From contig OY754470.1 in assembly GCA_963575645.1 (NCBI GenBank), positions 45,601,201 to 45,665,200 on the forward strand: a stretch of DNA of 64,000 nucleotides, written 5' to 3'. The notes under the pieces were generated by a model, which saw nothing but the letters and a program-made list of their open reading frames with translations, did not search any database and was not told where the DNA came from. Every line of letters begins with the position of its first letter. The stretch's first letter is position 1. The position numbers and the translations under genes were made by a program. The DNA is from Xanthostigma xanthostigma. Taxonomy: Eukaryota > Arthropoda > Insecta > Raphidioptera > Raphidiidae. Positions 23,561-33,500 of the stretch are shown here, in pieces.

Positions 23561-24183
23561 TTTTTGACGTGATAACGTCTTATAAATTGATGAATTACCA
23601 ATCTTATAAATTCATAAAACACCGGCTGCATGCACGAAAAAGTGTAACGTTCCTAACGTAACGTTCCTAACGTTCGTAACGCGTAACGCGTAACGTTCCG
23701 CCTGACCCTGTGCGTGCTTTTCTCGAAAACGGCCCTAACGATTTGGATGAAATTTACTGAAAAGGGATTTTGGGGGGCAAAAAATCGTTTTAGCTAGGTC
23801 TCATCTCTCGAAAAAATCGTTTTCTTACAAATTTTATCATTATAAAAATCAATTTTTTGACGTATGAAAATACTTAAATATTGTAAGTAGGTTTTGGAAT
23901 TTTATATACTTAAACAATAAAACAATTGTTTTCTAAATATTATGACAGTTAATCTTTGAGACTTAAATAAATACGGAAGAAAGAAAGTTAATAAAAAAAA
24001 TTATTTTTATAGGTGGTGAGTAATTTAATAAATAAAATTAACCTAAATTTGAAGCAAAAGATGCAATATCATAGATTCGAATTATTATAATTATTATATG
24101 TAGAATTTAGGTTATGTATTACGGAATACGTTATCACGTAAAACTATCGTCCGTAAACCGACTTTATAGACAACCAATTTTTT
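23561..24183 (-). mobile_element. M1-family MITE, copy with a different interior
   Basis: Reads TTTTTGACGTGATAACGT at the left and ends CGACTTTATAGACAACCAA at the right, the inverted orientation of 7199-7877. The left third, including the GGAACGTTAC-type minisatellite ('TAACGTTCCTAACGTTCGTA') and 'GTTCCGCCTGACCCTGTGCG', matches that copy. The middle from about 23720 to 24095 does not match it. Either a chimeric copy or a separate subfamily. Confidence 0.65.
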
Positions 24184-25008
24184 GCAATTAATTTTATTGT
24201 TAATTGCCAACATTTTAAACATATCTGTGCTTAAGATCACGCGGTAGAAACAAAACTCTCTCTTTCTCTTACTCTCACTTTCACTGATTGATATACTTTC
24301 GTGTCCTCTCTAATTTACACATACTTGAACTAAATTGGTGTATACTAAATTCATACCACATAGTTTTCTACTGTTATGTATGAAATACACATTGTTACAG
24401 TTATAAGAAAAACATATTTTCAAACAATGTCACCGTCGGGACTCGATCCCGAAACGTTCACTATCGCAGCGGATGAGTTATCATTTACTTTACAGTAATT
24501 AATTGACGTCAATTAATTAGGTATTAATAAAACAAAGTCTGAAAAATGAGTCGAAAATTTTGTTTATTTAGATGAAAATAATAATTATATAAATAAATAA
24601 AAATAAGATATTAATTAAATAAATAATTCTTATTTTTCAGGGATCCGTTAATATGCTTACACATCAGTGTCTCGAGTACTAGCAGGCTCGTCTGTTTTTT
24701 TGAGACCCTGTTTTGTGACCGTCTATATATAAAAACAATTGAAGCATTTCCGCCAATAGTCGATTAGCAAACTATACATATACATCTACTAATGAAGGTA
24801 CGTAATATGCATGTATAATGTATACAGTGTCATTTAGACGAGTTGTCATTTTTTCCCACTTAGCATTATCTAAAGTGAAATCACCATAGCCAGTAAATTA
24901 CATTTTCTCCATCTGCTTTTCCAATAATGCATGTCTGTTTAAAATAGCTGCGTTCCAAACTGCCATTCTCTAGCTGACATTGTCAGAAAATTTGTTTTGA
25001 CACTGACC
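24184..25008. other. intergenic, nothing firm
   Basis: A tRNA-like B-box ('GGGATCGAGTCCC' on the minus strand near 24440) is seen without a convincing A-box. No gene. Confidence 0.35.
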
Positions 25009-25012
25009 TTAA

Positions 25013-25227
25013 GGCCCCTGCACACTAAACTGAATATTTTGCCGCTAGATTCCTTGCTAGATTTGACTACTAGTTTTCTAGCGCGCACCGAATCTACCTG
25101 CAGAACAACCTTGTAATGACGTCTCGTGTGAAGCGAGCGCATAATAGTAATCAAGAAAACCTGCGCCAGAAGGTAGTGAAATCTAGCAAGGAACCTAGCG
25201 GAAAATCCAGCCTCGTGTGCGGCGAAC
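25013..25227. mobile_element. TTAA-type (piggyBac-like) MITE, short copy
   Basis: TTAA stands on both sides (25009-25012 and 25228-25231). The left end is GGCCCCTGCACACTAAACTG; the right end is CAGCCTCGTGTGCGGCGAAC. At 215 bases it is about half the length of the other copies, an internally deleted form. It gives the clearest two-sided TTAA duplication of the family. Confidence 0.7.
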
Positions 25228-25230
25228 TTA

Positions 25231-25796
25231 ACATTATAAAGTAGATTTATACCCGCTCTCACACCACATAAATCTGCACCTCCGCCACATATACATACAG
25301 TGCAGACTGCACACGCAGGCGTGAGTAGCTACGCACATGCGTTCGTGCACAATACATTCGCGCTCTCTGCATTCGTTGCAAATTTTTATCGTCGCATGTG
25401 CGTGCGTGCTCAAGTCGCTCCATCAATTCGTGGCAAAAATGTCTGAAAGTCGGTTTAATAAAATAAAAACTCTTTTTAGAAGAACGACACAAAAATCCAT
25501 CCAAAATACTAAAGAAATTCTCCGAATCATTTTAATATCGAAATTTAACCCATTAGTAAAGATAAAAATATGTCACCAAAATTTTATTAAAATCGGCCCG
25601 CCAGAACCGGACGTAAAAATTTTATGAACTGTTTAGTTTTTGTAGATATAGATTTATTTAGTAAAGGGTGAATTTAATTTGGTAAACTGATAGTAATATT
25701 GAAATTAAGAAAAAAAATATGATTTTAAGGGATGTATTAAGGGGTCAAATTTTTTATTTTGTCCAAAAACAAAAGAGTTCAGTTCACATAATAAAG
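25231..25796. other. intergenic, retrotransposon scraps
   Basis: 'ATTTTATTAAAATCGGCCCG' near 25580 is a typical RTE-like tail block. No gene. Confidence 0.35.
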
Positions 25797-26029
25797 CCAC
25801 ACTTAGGCAGACAGCTGGCTACGGAGAAAGTGGGTGACTCGGTCCAGAGCTGAAAATTTACAGAATAATAGGAGATAATATAAGTAAGTAGGGAAAAAAT
25901 TGCCAGAAGGCTAGATGGAAGATAAAGAGCCGCCAGAAGGCGCTAATGTTGCGAAAAATCAGTGCACTACTGGCAATTTCTATACTTATTCTGTAATTCA
26001 AAACTAGATTATATATTATATATATTATA

Positions 26030-26306
26030 CATTATATAGTTATAAGGGCATACTGAAAATTCAAACATGATATAATAATTACATTCGACAAATATTCAAA
26101 ATTATTAATGACATTTTGATAGAAATAAAATTAATCGTCATATATTTTCATTAATAAAATTACGTTGTTATAACAACGTAATTTTTCTAATTTATTTAAT
26201 TGTATTTCTATTAAAATGTCATTAATAATTTTGAGTATTTGTCGAATGTAATTATTATATCATGTTTGAATTTTCAGTATGCCCTTATAACTATATAATG
26301 TATAAT
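26030..26306. repeat. inverted repeat with about 100-base arms
   Basis: The left arm, containing 'TAAGGGCATACTGAAAATTC', pairs with the right arm 'GAATTTTCAGTATGCCCTTA'. The centre holds the perfect palindrome ATTACGTTGTTATAACAACG and onward at 26159-26182. Non-coding. Confidence 0.7.
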
Positions 26307-26309
26307 ATA

Positions 26310-26863
26310 CTTAAAAAAAAAACTTCGGAGAAGTAAAAACTTCGTTCTGTGCTAAATTCAAAAACTTGAGGCGACTGAATCTTAAGATTATAACTTAAAA
26401 AAAAAGAATTTCGAGGCAGACAAGAAATTGAAATCAAGCTCGAAATTCTGTGCGTAAGACGTCGAAAAAAAATGAATTTCGAGGCAGACAAGGAATTGAA
26501 ATCCAACCTTGAAATTCTGTGCTTATAAAAGCTACAAGAGCAACAGCAAAAAAAAAATGCAAAGACGGTGTTCGCATAACTCCTTTAGTTACCACTAAAA
26601 AAACGCCGTCTGTGCACTTTTTTTTGCTGTTGCTCTTGTAGCTTTTATAAGCACAGAATTTCAAGGTTGGATTTCAATTCCTTGTCTGCCTCGAAATTCA
26701 TTTTTTTTCGACGTCTTACGCACAGAATTTCGAGCTTGATTTCAATTTCTTGTCTGCCTCGAAATTCTTTTTTTTTAAGTTATAATCTTAAGATTCAGTC
26801 GCCTCAAGTTTTTGAATTTAGCACAGAACGAAGTTTTTACTTCTCCGAAGTTTTTTTTTTAAG
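26310..26863. repeat. near-perfect palindrome, about 257-base arms, short loop
   Basis: Arms 26310-26566 and 26607-26863 are inverted copies with no difference noticed except at the loop edge. The loop is about 40 bases. Within each arm a 29-base unit containing 'AATTTCGAGGCAGACAAG' occurs twice, so the arm has its own direct repeat. Both arms give the same translated shadow. If transcribed it would form a long double-stranded RNA stem. Confidence 0.8.
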
Positions 26864-27083
26864 ATTTCACGTCTTTTTCCAAAGTGTGAGACATTATTTT
26901 TATTTTTCCTCCAAAATAAACATATGTGCATTTTTTATATTGTTGTATTTAAATGCAATAAAAGTGTTCATATTGTTGTATTTAAATGCAATGAATCTCC
27001 GAAATTAGAATATGTATTGTAAAAAACAACACGATCCTTACTCCATGCAACTATGGTTTGGAGCGCGTCTCTCATGTATTTTG

Positions 27084-27176
27084 TTAAATAAGAAGTAACA
27101 ATCAAAAGTCGGTTATAGAAATTGCAATAATCGACTTTTGATTTTTACTTCTCATTTAACAAACAGTACTACAAAA
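27084..27176. repeat. short hairpin
   Basis: 'TTGTTAAATAAGAAGTAACA' and 'ATCAAAAGTCGGTTAT' are mirrored by 'ATAATCGACTTTTGAT' and 'ACTTCTCATTTAACAA'. Arms about 38 bases with few mismatches. Confidence 0.55.
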
Positions 27177-27877
27177 GTGCATTTATATTTTGCCGCGTAG
27201 TCCAGTGCTGCCGCGGTGCAACACCTAGTGGTGCAATCGGCTCATCACACCTCCATGCGAATACCATGACATTCAATTTGTAAACAATCCATGTGAAATC
27301 TATTAAAAATAAAAATGAGCTATAACAAGTCTATGCTCTGTGATACATGATTCTTTTTTATTAACCGACTAAAAACAAAAACGGAGGAGGTTCTCAAGTC
27401 GACGCGTATATTTTTTTTTTAGTTTTTTTTTTTTTTAATTTATATTCATTTGAAATATGGATATTCTTGAAGATTCCATGAAGGCACATTTTGAAGGCAT
27501 GAAAAAAAAATCAATGAACAAGGCCCACCATTAAAAATACAAACTTTTTTTCATATCATTTGTAAAATACTTATTTTGCATTAAAAAAAGAAGTTTCACT
27601 TCGTAATCTTTTCACTTTTTAATTTTTGTTGCACTTTTTATGATCAATATGTTTTTTAATAAATTAATTTATTTAAATCTAACTTCAATCATATATTTTG
27701 TTATTTTTTAATAAAAGATTTGACGAAAGTGAATTTTTCAAAAAACAAGAAAATAATAAAAATTAAAAATTAAAAAGGAAATAAAAATATAATGAGAAAA
27801 AAATTGAGAAAATAAATTAAAACTAAAAAAACAATTAAAAACATAAAAAAAAATTAAAAATTGAAAAATAAATTTTC

Positions 27878-27965
27878 CAATGATGCTGGCGGGAATCGAA
27901 CTCAAGACCCTGTTATTAGTTATTACTAGCCTAACGTCAGAACCGCTCGTCCACGCGCAGTCTCT
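27878..27965 (-). repeat. tRNA-derived SINE head
   Basis: On the minus strand an A-box-like GTGGACGAGCGG (27943-27954) and a B-box-like GAGTTCGATTCCC (about 27890-27903) are spaced as in a tRNA, with an extended variable region. The sequence does not close into a normal anticodon arm or carry a clean acceptor stem, and it runs into AT-rich sequence on its 3' side. That suggests a SINE head or tRNA pseudogene rather than a working tRNA. Confidence 0.5.
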
Positions 27966-28412
27966 CAATATGAGCTGTTATTGTGGTACAGAAGTATATA
28001 TGGGTGATACGAAAAATCGGTCCTATGAAAGTCACGTGGTCACAGAACTATAAAACTTGGAAACTTGCTTCATATACACGGCGTTATATGGGACAAAGGC
28101 AAAATCAATGTATAAGAATACGCTAGAGATTCGTTGGCATTTAGCACAGAAAAGAATCTCTAGCGAGATTCTTCGATATAATATATAATCTAGTTTTGAA
28201 TTACAGAATAAGTATAGAAATTGCCAGAAGTGCACTGATTTTTCGCAACATTAGCGCCTTCTAGCGGCTCTTTATCTTCCGCCTAGCCTTCTGGCAATTT
28301 TTTCCTTACTTACTTATACTATCTCCTATTATTCTGCAAATTTTCAGCTCTGGACAGAGTCACCCATTTTCTCCGTAGCCAGCTCTTAGCCCAACTGTCT
28401 GTATTACCTAAT

Positions 28413-29099
28413 ACGCTATATTATTGTCGGCAGGGTTTCGCACTGCGACCCGAGTCTTTTTTATTTGATGTAAATCTACAAAATTCAAGTCTAGATTCTG
28501 TTTAAGTAAGTTTCATTTCAGACTGTATATTTAAAAGAGGTATTTCGGAAATGTTACATATAAAATCTAATAAAAATTCTCTGAATGCTCAATTAGATAC
28601 GGAAAATTTAAGTAATATTTATGAAAATTATTTTGTAATAATATTTTGTTTTTAGTGAATTTTTTCTTTCTTTTTAGGTACTTTGATATCCATGACTACT
28701 GATTAAAAATTGTTTGTTATTAATTTTTCATTAATTTTCAAAAATTATAAAAAAATTCAGTCTTAATTCTATTGTAAAATAAGTAGATACTAATTCATTT
28801 TTATATTTTTTACATTACATATTTCTGAAAAAGGTCCGAACCCAAATCATTTATTAAGTTTCATTTCTATAATAATATATATCCGAACATAATTCTTACA
28901 GCTGTTACAAACTTGAAACTTGCGTTCCATATCACTGACTGTAGAATCACTTGTTTGCTTTACTGACATCTTTGAAACACGGCCGTCTCATCGACACCAA
29001 TATTCATCACGTTTTCCATCGAATTACTGACACAGTTCATTTATACACCGGATGTTCTTATTTTGTTGTACCGTTTTTTGCCTTCTTGCGTAACATTAA
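28413..29099. other. intergenic, nothing seen
   Basis: A weak match at 28810-28860 to the 14101/17000 repeat family ('CATATTTCTGAAAAAGGTCC'). No gene. Confidence 0.35.
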
Positions 29100-29109
29100 T
29101 ACCATCCTG

Positions 29110-29312
29110 ATGTTTGGATGAAGAATTTCTTCGTAGCATAGAATCAAAAACAAAAGCAATACTATTTCTACCATAGAATTGCTTTTGTTTGAAAAGATGA
29201 CTCTGATCCTTGATTGATTATGATGTTTAGATGAAGAACGTCTCCGTAGCGTAGGATGAAAAACAAGAGCAATACTATGGCATTTCTACCATAGTATTGC
29301 AAAAAAATCTGC
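29110..29312. repeat. degenerate direct repeat of about 90 bases
   Basis: Two diverged tandem units each carry 'GATGTTTGGATGAAGAA' (or its variant), 'AAAGCAATACTAT' and 'TTTCTACCATAG'. The second ends with a local hairpin 'GCAATACTATGG...CCATAGTATTGC'. Confidence 0.5.
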
Positions 29313-29338
29313 AATAGCCGAGCATATGTTGACTCTAG

Positions 29339-29770
29339 ACAACCATAAGAACCTTTTTGAAGAAACCAAAGTTATATAGACAGAACATCGAGTTACTATA
29401 CCCACGCATATACAGAGAGGTCATAGAAATACACAAACACACACATAATTTCACCCGCAAAGATGAAGGTTTGAATCTAAGTAAAACCTGGACACCAGCA
29501 CTGTGCAATACCAACCCACTGAATGGAACAACCAAACCAATCACAGAAGAGCATACTACGACCGAGTAGAAAACACGAGCACGCTGACCATAAAAGACGG
29601 AAGTACCACACTTGTCGACACACTTACCTGTGAGCAGCCTAGAAGGACACTTCGCCCGCTACCACATCGCCTTTGACAATGTCTATCGCAGACCGCAGTT
29701 GTGGACGAAACGTCAGGTAGAAATACCAATGGACCACGGCATACAAGTCCGGAAACCAAGAAGATGACGG
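29339..29770 (+). pseudogene. Penelope-like retroelement C-terminal relic
   Basis: Frame +, 29357-29569 includes YPRIYREVIEIHKHTHNFT then RKDEGLNLSKTWTPAL. This resembles the 'REAIEI.KH..NFNRKE....L...W.P.L' end of the GIY-YIG endonuclease domain of arthropod Penelope-like elements. The frame closes with stops after that, and downstream 'GTGGACGAAACGTCAGGTAG' is typical of their 3' region. Reverse transcriptase and the catalytic GIY-YIG motif are absent. Assigned from memory of the family. Confidence 0.6.
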
Positions 29771-29812
29771 GTAACAGTTAGTTTTTTATATTTGGCCAAT
29801 GGGAATATTAAT

Positions 29813-30326
29813 TAGTGATGTGCCAGATATCCGTATCCGCGGATATCCGAAGGAGAAGAAAGATCCGTATGCGTTAGTTTTGGCGGATCTTCTACCTTAC
29901 TAATTTTCAATCCATAGATGACATTTTATATATATAAGTGATTAGGTAATAATGAAAAACTGTTAAATTCCATTCAGATTATTTTTTATTTTTTAAAATC
30001 GTATTTGGCACCTTTATATTGCAAACATTTATCGTAGTGAGTACCATACCAATAGTACATAGCTCAAAGGTACTAAAAACTATCTTTATAATGAGATATT
30101 GCACATCGATCCTTGGAAAGAGACAATCTGTTATGAGAGTTAACTCTTAAAGAGGTCAATAACTTTTTCCCATAACAGATAGTCTCTTTCCAAAGGTCGA
30201 TGGGCAATATTTACCGCCGCGTACTCTAAGAAAATTAAGATCCATATCTGCGGAACTTGAAACCAAATATCCGTATTCAGATCCGTATCCGCGGATATAC
30301 ATTTTTAACGATCCGGCACACCACTA
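29813..30326. mobile_element. hAT-type MITE with perfect 8-bp target duplication
   Basis: Begins TAGTGATGTGCCAGAT and ends ATCCGGCACACCACTA, flanked by the exact direct repeat ATATTAAT (29805-29812 and 30327-30334). Subterminal 'CCGTATCCGCGGATAT' is repeated inverted at both ends. An inner hairpin pairs 'GAAAGAGACAATCTGTTATG' with its complement near 30170. Non-coding. It ends about 200 bases upstream of the DUF1091 start codon, so it could contribute to that promoter. Confidence 0.85.
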
Positions 30327-30531
30327 ATATTAATATCCGATAATTATCATATTACGGTCCATCCTAGGTCCCACAAGATATACACCTTGTATGTAGATAT
30401 ATTGACAAAGCGAAAACGATCGCCGATAGTCAAGTGTTCACTAGCTAGCTGAACAAAAATGTCAACAGTGTTCGATGAAAAAGCTCTTCTGTAACAGAGT
30501 TATATTGCAAAATTCAACAGAGCTGTTGAAA

Positions 30532-33500
30532 ATGAATAAAATGATTAAAATCGTCATATTTACATTGGCGTTAACCATGTTTAACTTGTTTCCTGATTTG
30601 AACGCTGCGGTAAGCTGACAGACAGATTAAAAAAAAATATGTTCATTAACATGTTTACTGATTATAATGAATTCGGTTTATCGATTTGACTTTATTAGGC
30701 GTGTTTGTTGCTAAATTCTGGACGGGTTTTTACCATTACAACTCCACAAATGGGGGTTAAAATTTAGTTTTCAAAATTTTACAATATTTTTTTCGTTTTG
30801 AAGTTTTCAAAAAAAACTCTGTGAACACGATATAGGTCAAGCGGATTAGCGATTTGAAACCAAATTTTGAGAGAATGTTTAAAATGCAAATATGAAGAGT
30901 CCTATTGGTTTTTAAGGAAAAAGAGATATATGCTATAGCGTTGTTTTTTATATAATAATGGTATACTGTTAATAAAGATTTATTGTTCACTTTTACATGA
31001 AACTTTTGTATAAAAGATTTTTTTTTTAATTTCCCGTGTCATCGCACGCGTTAAGAGTAATTTTATTTTATTTTATTAATTGCCGGTCACCAGTAATAGA
31101 GGTGTTTTTAAAAGATTGATGTTTTTAAATCCGAAATTACATTTGATATTTTTATTAAATTAGTTAATAACAAATATATCTCTAATGTAGGTACTTTCGG
31201 AGTCATAAAAAAAATCATTTTCTCAAAAACATATCACCCTATGTATCATAAGTAAAGCGCAACCGAATAAATATATTTTTATGAACGTTGTATCTTTAAA
31301 TCATGCACAAACAAACCCTTGTCAACATTGACATTCAGTTATGGAGCATTCTGTATATGAATATAATTTTATTGTTAGGGTACAAGACAATAAATTAATT
31401 TGTGACGGGCCACATGTATAAATAATCGTTTGAACGTACGCATTATTAAATGTCTGACGCTAAATTTTAAATACGTTCAAAAATAATTAAAATTTATTTG
31501 AAAATAACGTAATATTTAATTTTCTACTAATAAAATTGTTCATTAGATGTAATACACAAGCAGTAAATTTCAATTTAAGTATTACACAATTTTGTAAATT
31601 GTTTAAAAATATACAGATTTTAAATGAGTCTGTGTATAAGTAACGGTCAATGCCCGGAATCCGGGCAATGTCGACAATGCCCGAGCCACATCGGGCAATG
31701 TCCGAAATCGGACAAGGTATAAAAAATAGAATTTTTATAAGCATGAAACGCTGATATTTGATTGTATCTTTATCATGATAAGTTATCATTAACCCCTTAT
31801 TTTTTTTATCACTGGTATCAACTATTGAAGAATATATTTTTCAGGTTTCTATTACAATTTATTATTGATGATTGAAATCACGTAGGTATAATTTATTTCT
31901 GACTATTACGAGAATTCTAAAAAGAATGACAGCGCTAGAACTTACCAGCGTCTTATAAAGCTGAATTTTGTAATAAATGGAAGGTTATTGTATTTGAGTA
32001 ATAAGAAAATTATGACTAGATCAGCTTAAGAGAGCAATAAACATATTTTCATTTATTAAAATAAATAAAATATATGAAAATAAATTATCCGTAGTTTTGA
32101 TTTTTATTTTTATTGCTCATGGAATAAATGTGAGTTCTAAAATTCAATGCATTGAGATAATATATTGTTTATTGCTTATAAATAATAAATAAATTATACG
32201 TGTTTTCTATCATCAATAGTTGTAATAGAAAGCTGAAAAATATATTCTTCAATAGTTGATATCAGTGATAAAATTTCCATAAAGCGTTAATGATAACTTA
32301 TTATGATAAAGATACAATCAAATGTCAGCGTTTCATGTTTATAAAAAATCTATTTTTTGAACCTTGTCCGATTCCGGACATTGCCCGATGCGGCTCGGGC
32401 ATTATCGACATTACCCGGATTTCGGACATTGACCGTAACATATAGACGCAGATGAAAATTAAGGCCGCTGCATACGAGGCTGGAACTTTGACTGACTGCC
32501 GTGCGGATAAGATGGAAATGACGTGACTGCGGACTCGCCTGCGAGGTGACAAGATTGATTTCAAAATTAGAACCGAGGATATTTTTCTTGCTTGTTCGTC
32601 CGATTGTTTTGAGCAGGAACCAATCAGAAAACAGTATCTTGGCAAAGGGCGACATAGACAAACACCCAAAAACAAACTCTGTTCAGAGACAATAAACGTC
32701 CACTTTTGTTAGCATTCTATCACGGCGCGCGCGTCAAATTCGTCTAACAAAATAACTTCAATACATGCATCGTGTGAAAAGAACACATAAAAGCTATCAC
32801 AAAAACCAGCGCTTGAATACTAGCGGAAAAACAAACTCGTGTGCAGCGGCTTTTATTGGTCAGCACATATTTTGTTTCATAGTAAATTTATGTAAGTAAA
32901 ATTTGCCAGAATTAAAGGCTTTTTGTCGTAATTTTGATATTCATAAAAAAAAACTATTTAGAGAGAAAATTGATTTGATTTTTTTTTGTTCATGAACTAG
33001 GGGACAAATGCTCCATTTGCTCCAACTTGGAAACGATGCCGGTGCCATCCAAAAGAGATGACAACTCTATAATCTCACTGAAAATCTGTATTTAATTATG
33101 TAATTCGTATAAAAATTGCAGAGAAATTACAGAATAATTCAGGACAAAATCCAAGCTACTGTTCATGATAAAACCGTGTTCGGAAAAGTGACTTACTCAA
33201 TGCAAAAACTGAATCGGAGCTTGTCAGCTTTCAATGCAAATTTCACGTTACTGATTGATATTGACGAAAAAACTAACGTTAAGGTAAAATTACAGCAAAA
33301 TACATTACTATATTATCGAGAAGGTAAGGCTGAACATATCTATCTATCTTTTCGATGAATTAACCGATTTTAAGTTTCGACGCCTTGGTATTCAGTAAGA
33401 TGGCAGAATGTTTCCGCATAATTTTTGACTAAATCGATTCATTATTTTTTTATTCTAATTTAATAAGAAAATAACCCGAGATATGTCAGTTAATAACGCA

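Larger units (their letters stand above)
25797..28412. mobile_element. 2.6-kb composite bracketed by inverted repeats
   Basis: Left bracket 25797-26025 and right bracket 28177-28412 are inverted copies of about 230 bases with small differences. Shared blocks include 'GCTGGCTACGGAGAAAG' and 'GCGCTAATGTTGCGAAAAAT', with the complements in the other. Between them lie the inverted repeat 26030-26306, the palindrome 26310-26863, a smaller hairpin at 27084-27176 and a tRNA-derived SINE. No transposase is recognised. It may be one large non-autonomous element with nested insertions. Confidence 0.6.

Noticed and set aside
24420..24490. Possible tRNA gene or SINE on the minus strand (B-box-like GGGATCGAGTCCC)
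   Set aside because: No A-box at the right distance and no acceptor stem.
27880..27962. Functional tRNA gene
   Set aside because: Boxes are present, but acceptor and anticodon stems do not pair well and it runs into SINE-like AT-rich sequence; kept only as a SINE head.
33001..33110. Extra DUF1091 exon (Cys-rich reading DKCSICSNLETMPV)
   Set aside because: The Cys-rich frame does not match the phase left by exon 1, and no usable donor restores phase 0 into the exon at 33122; direct joining works without it.
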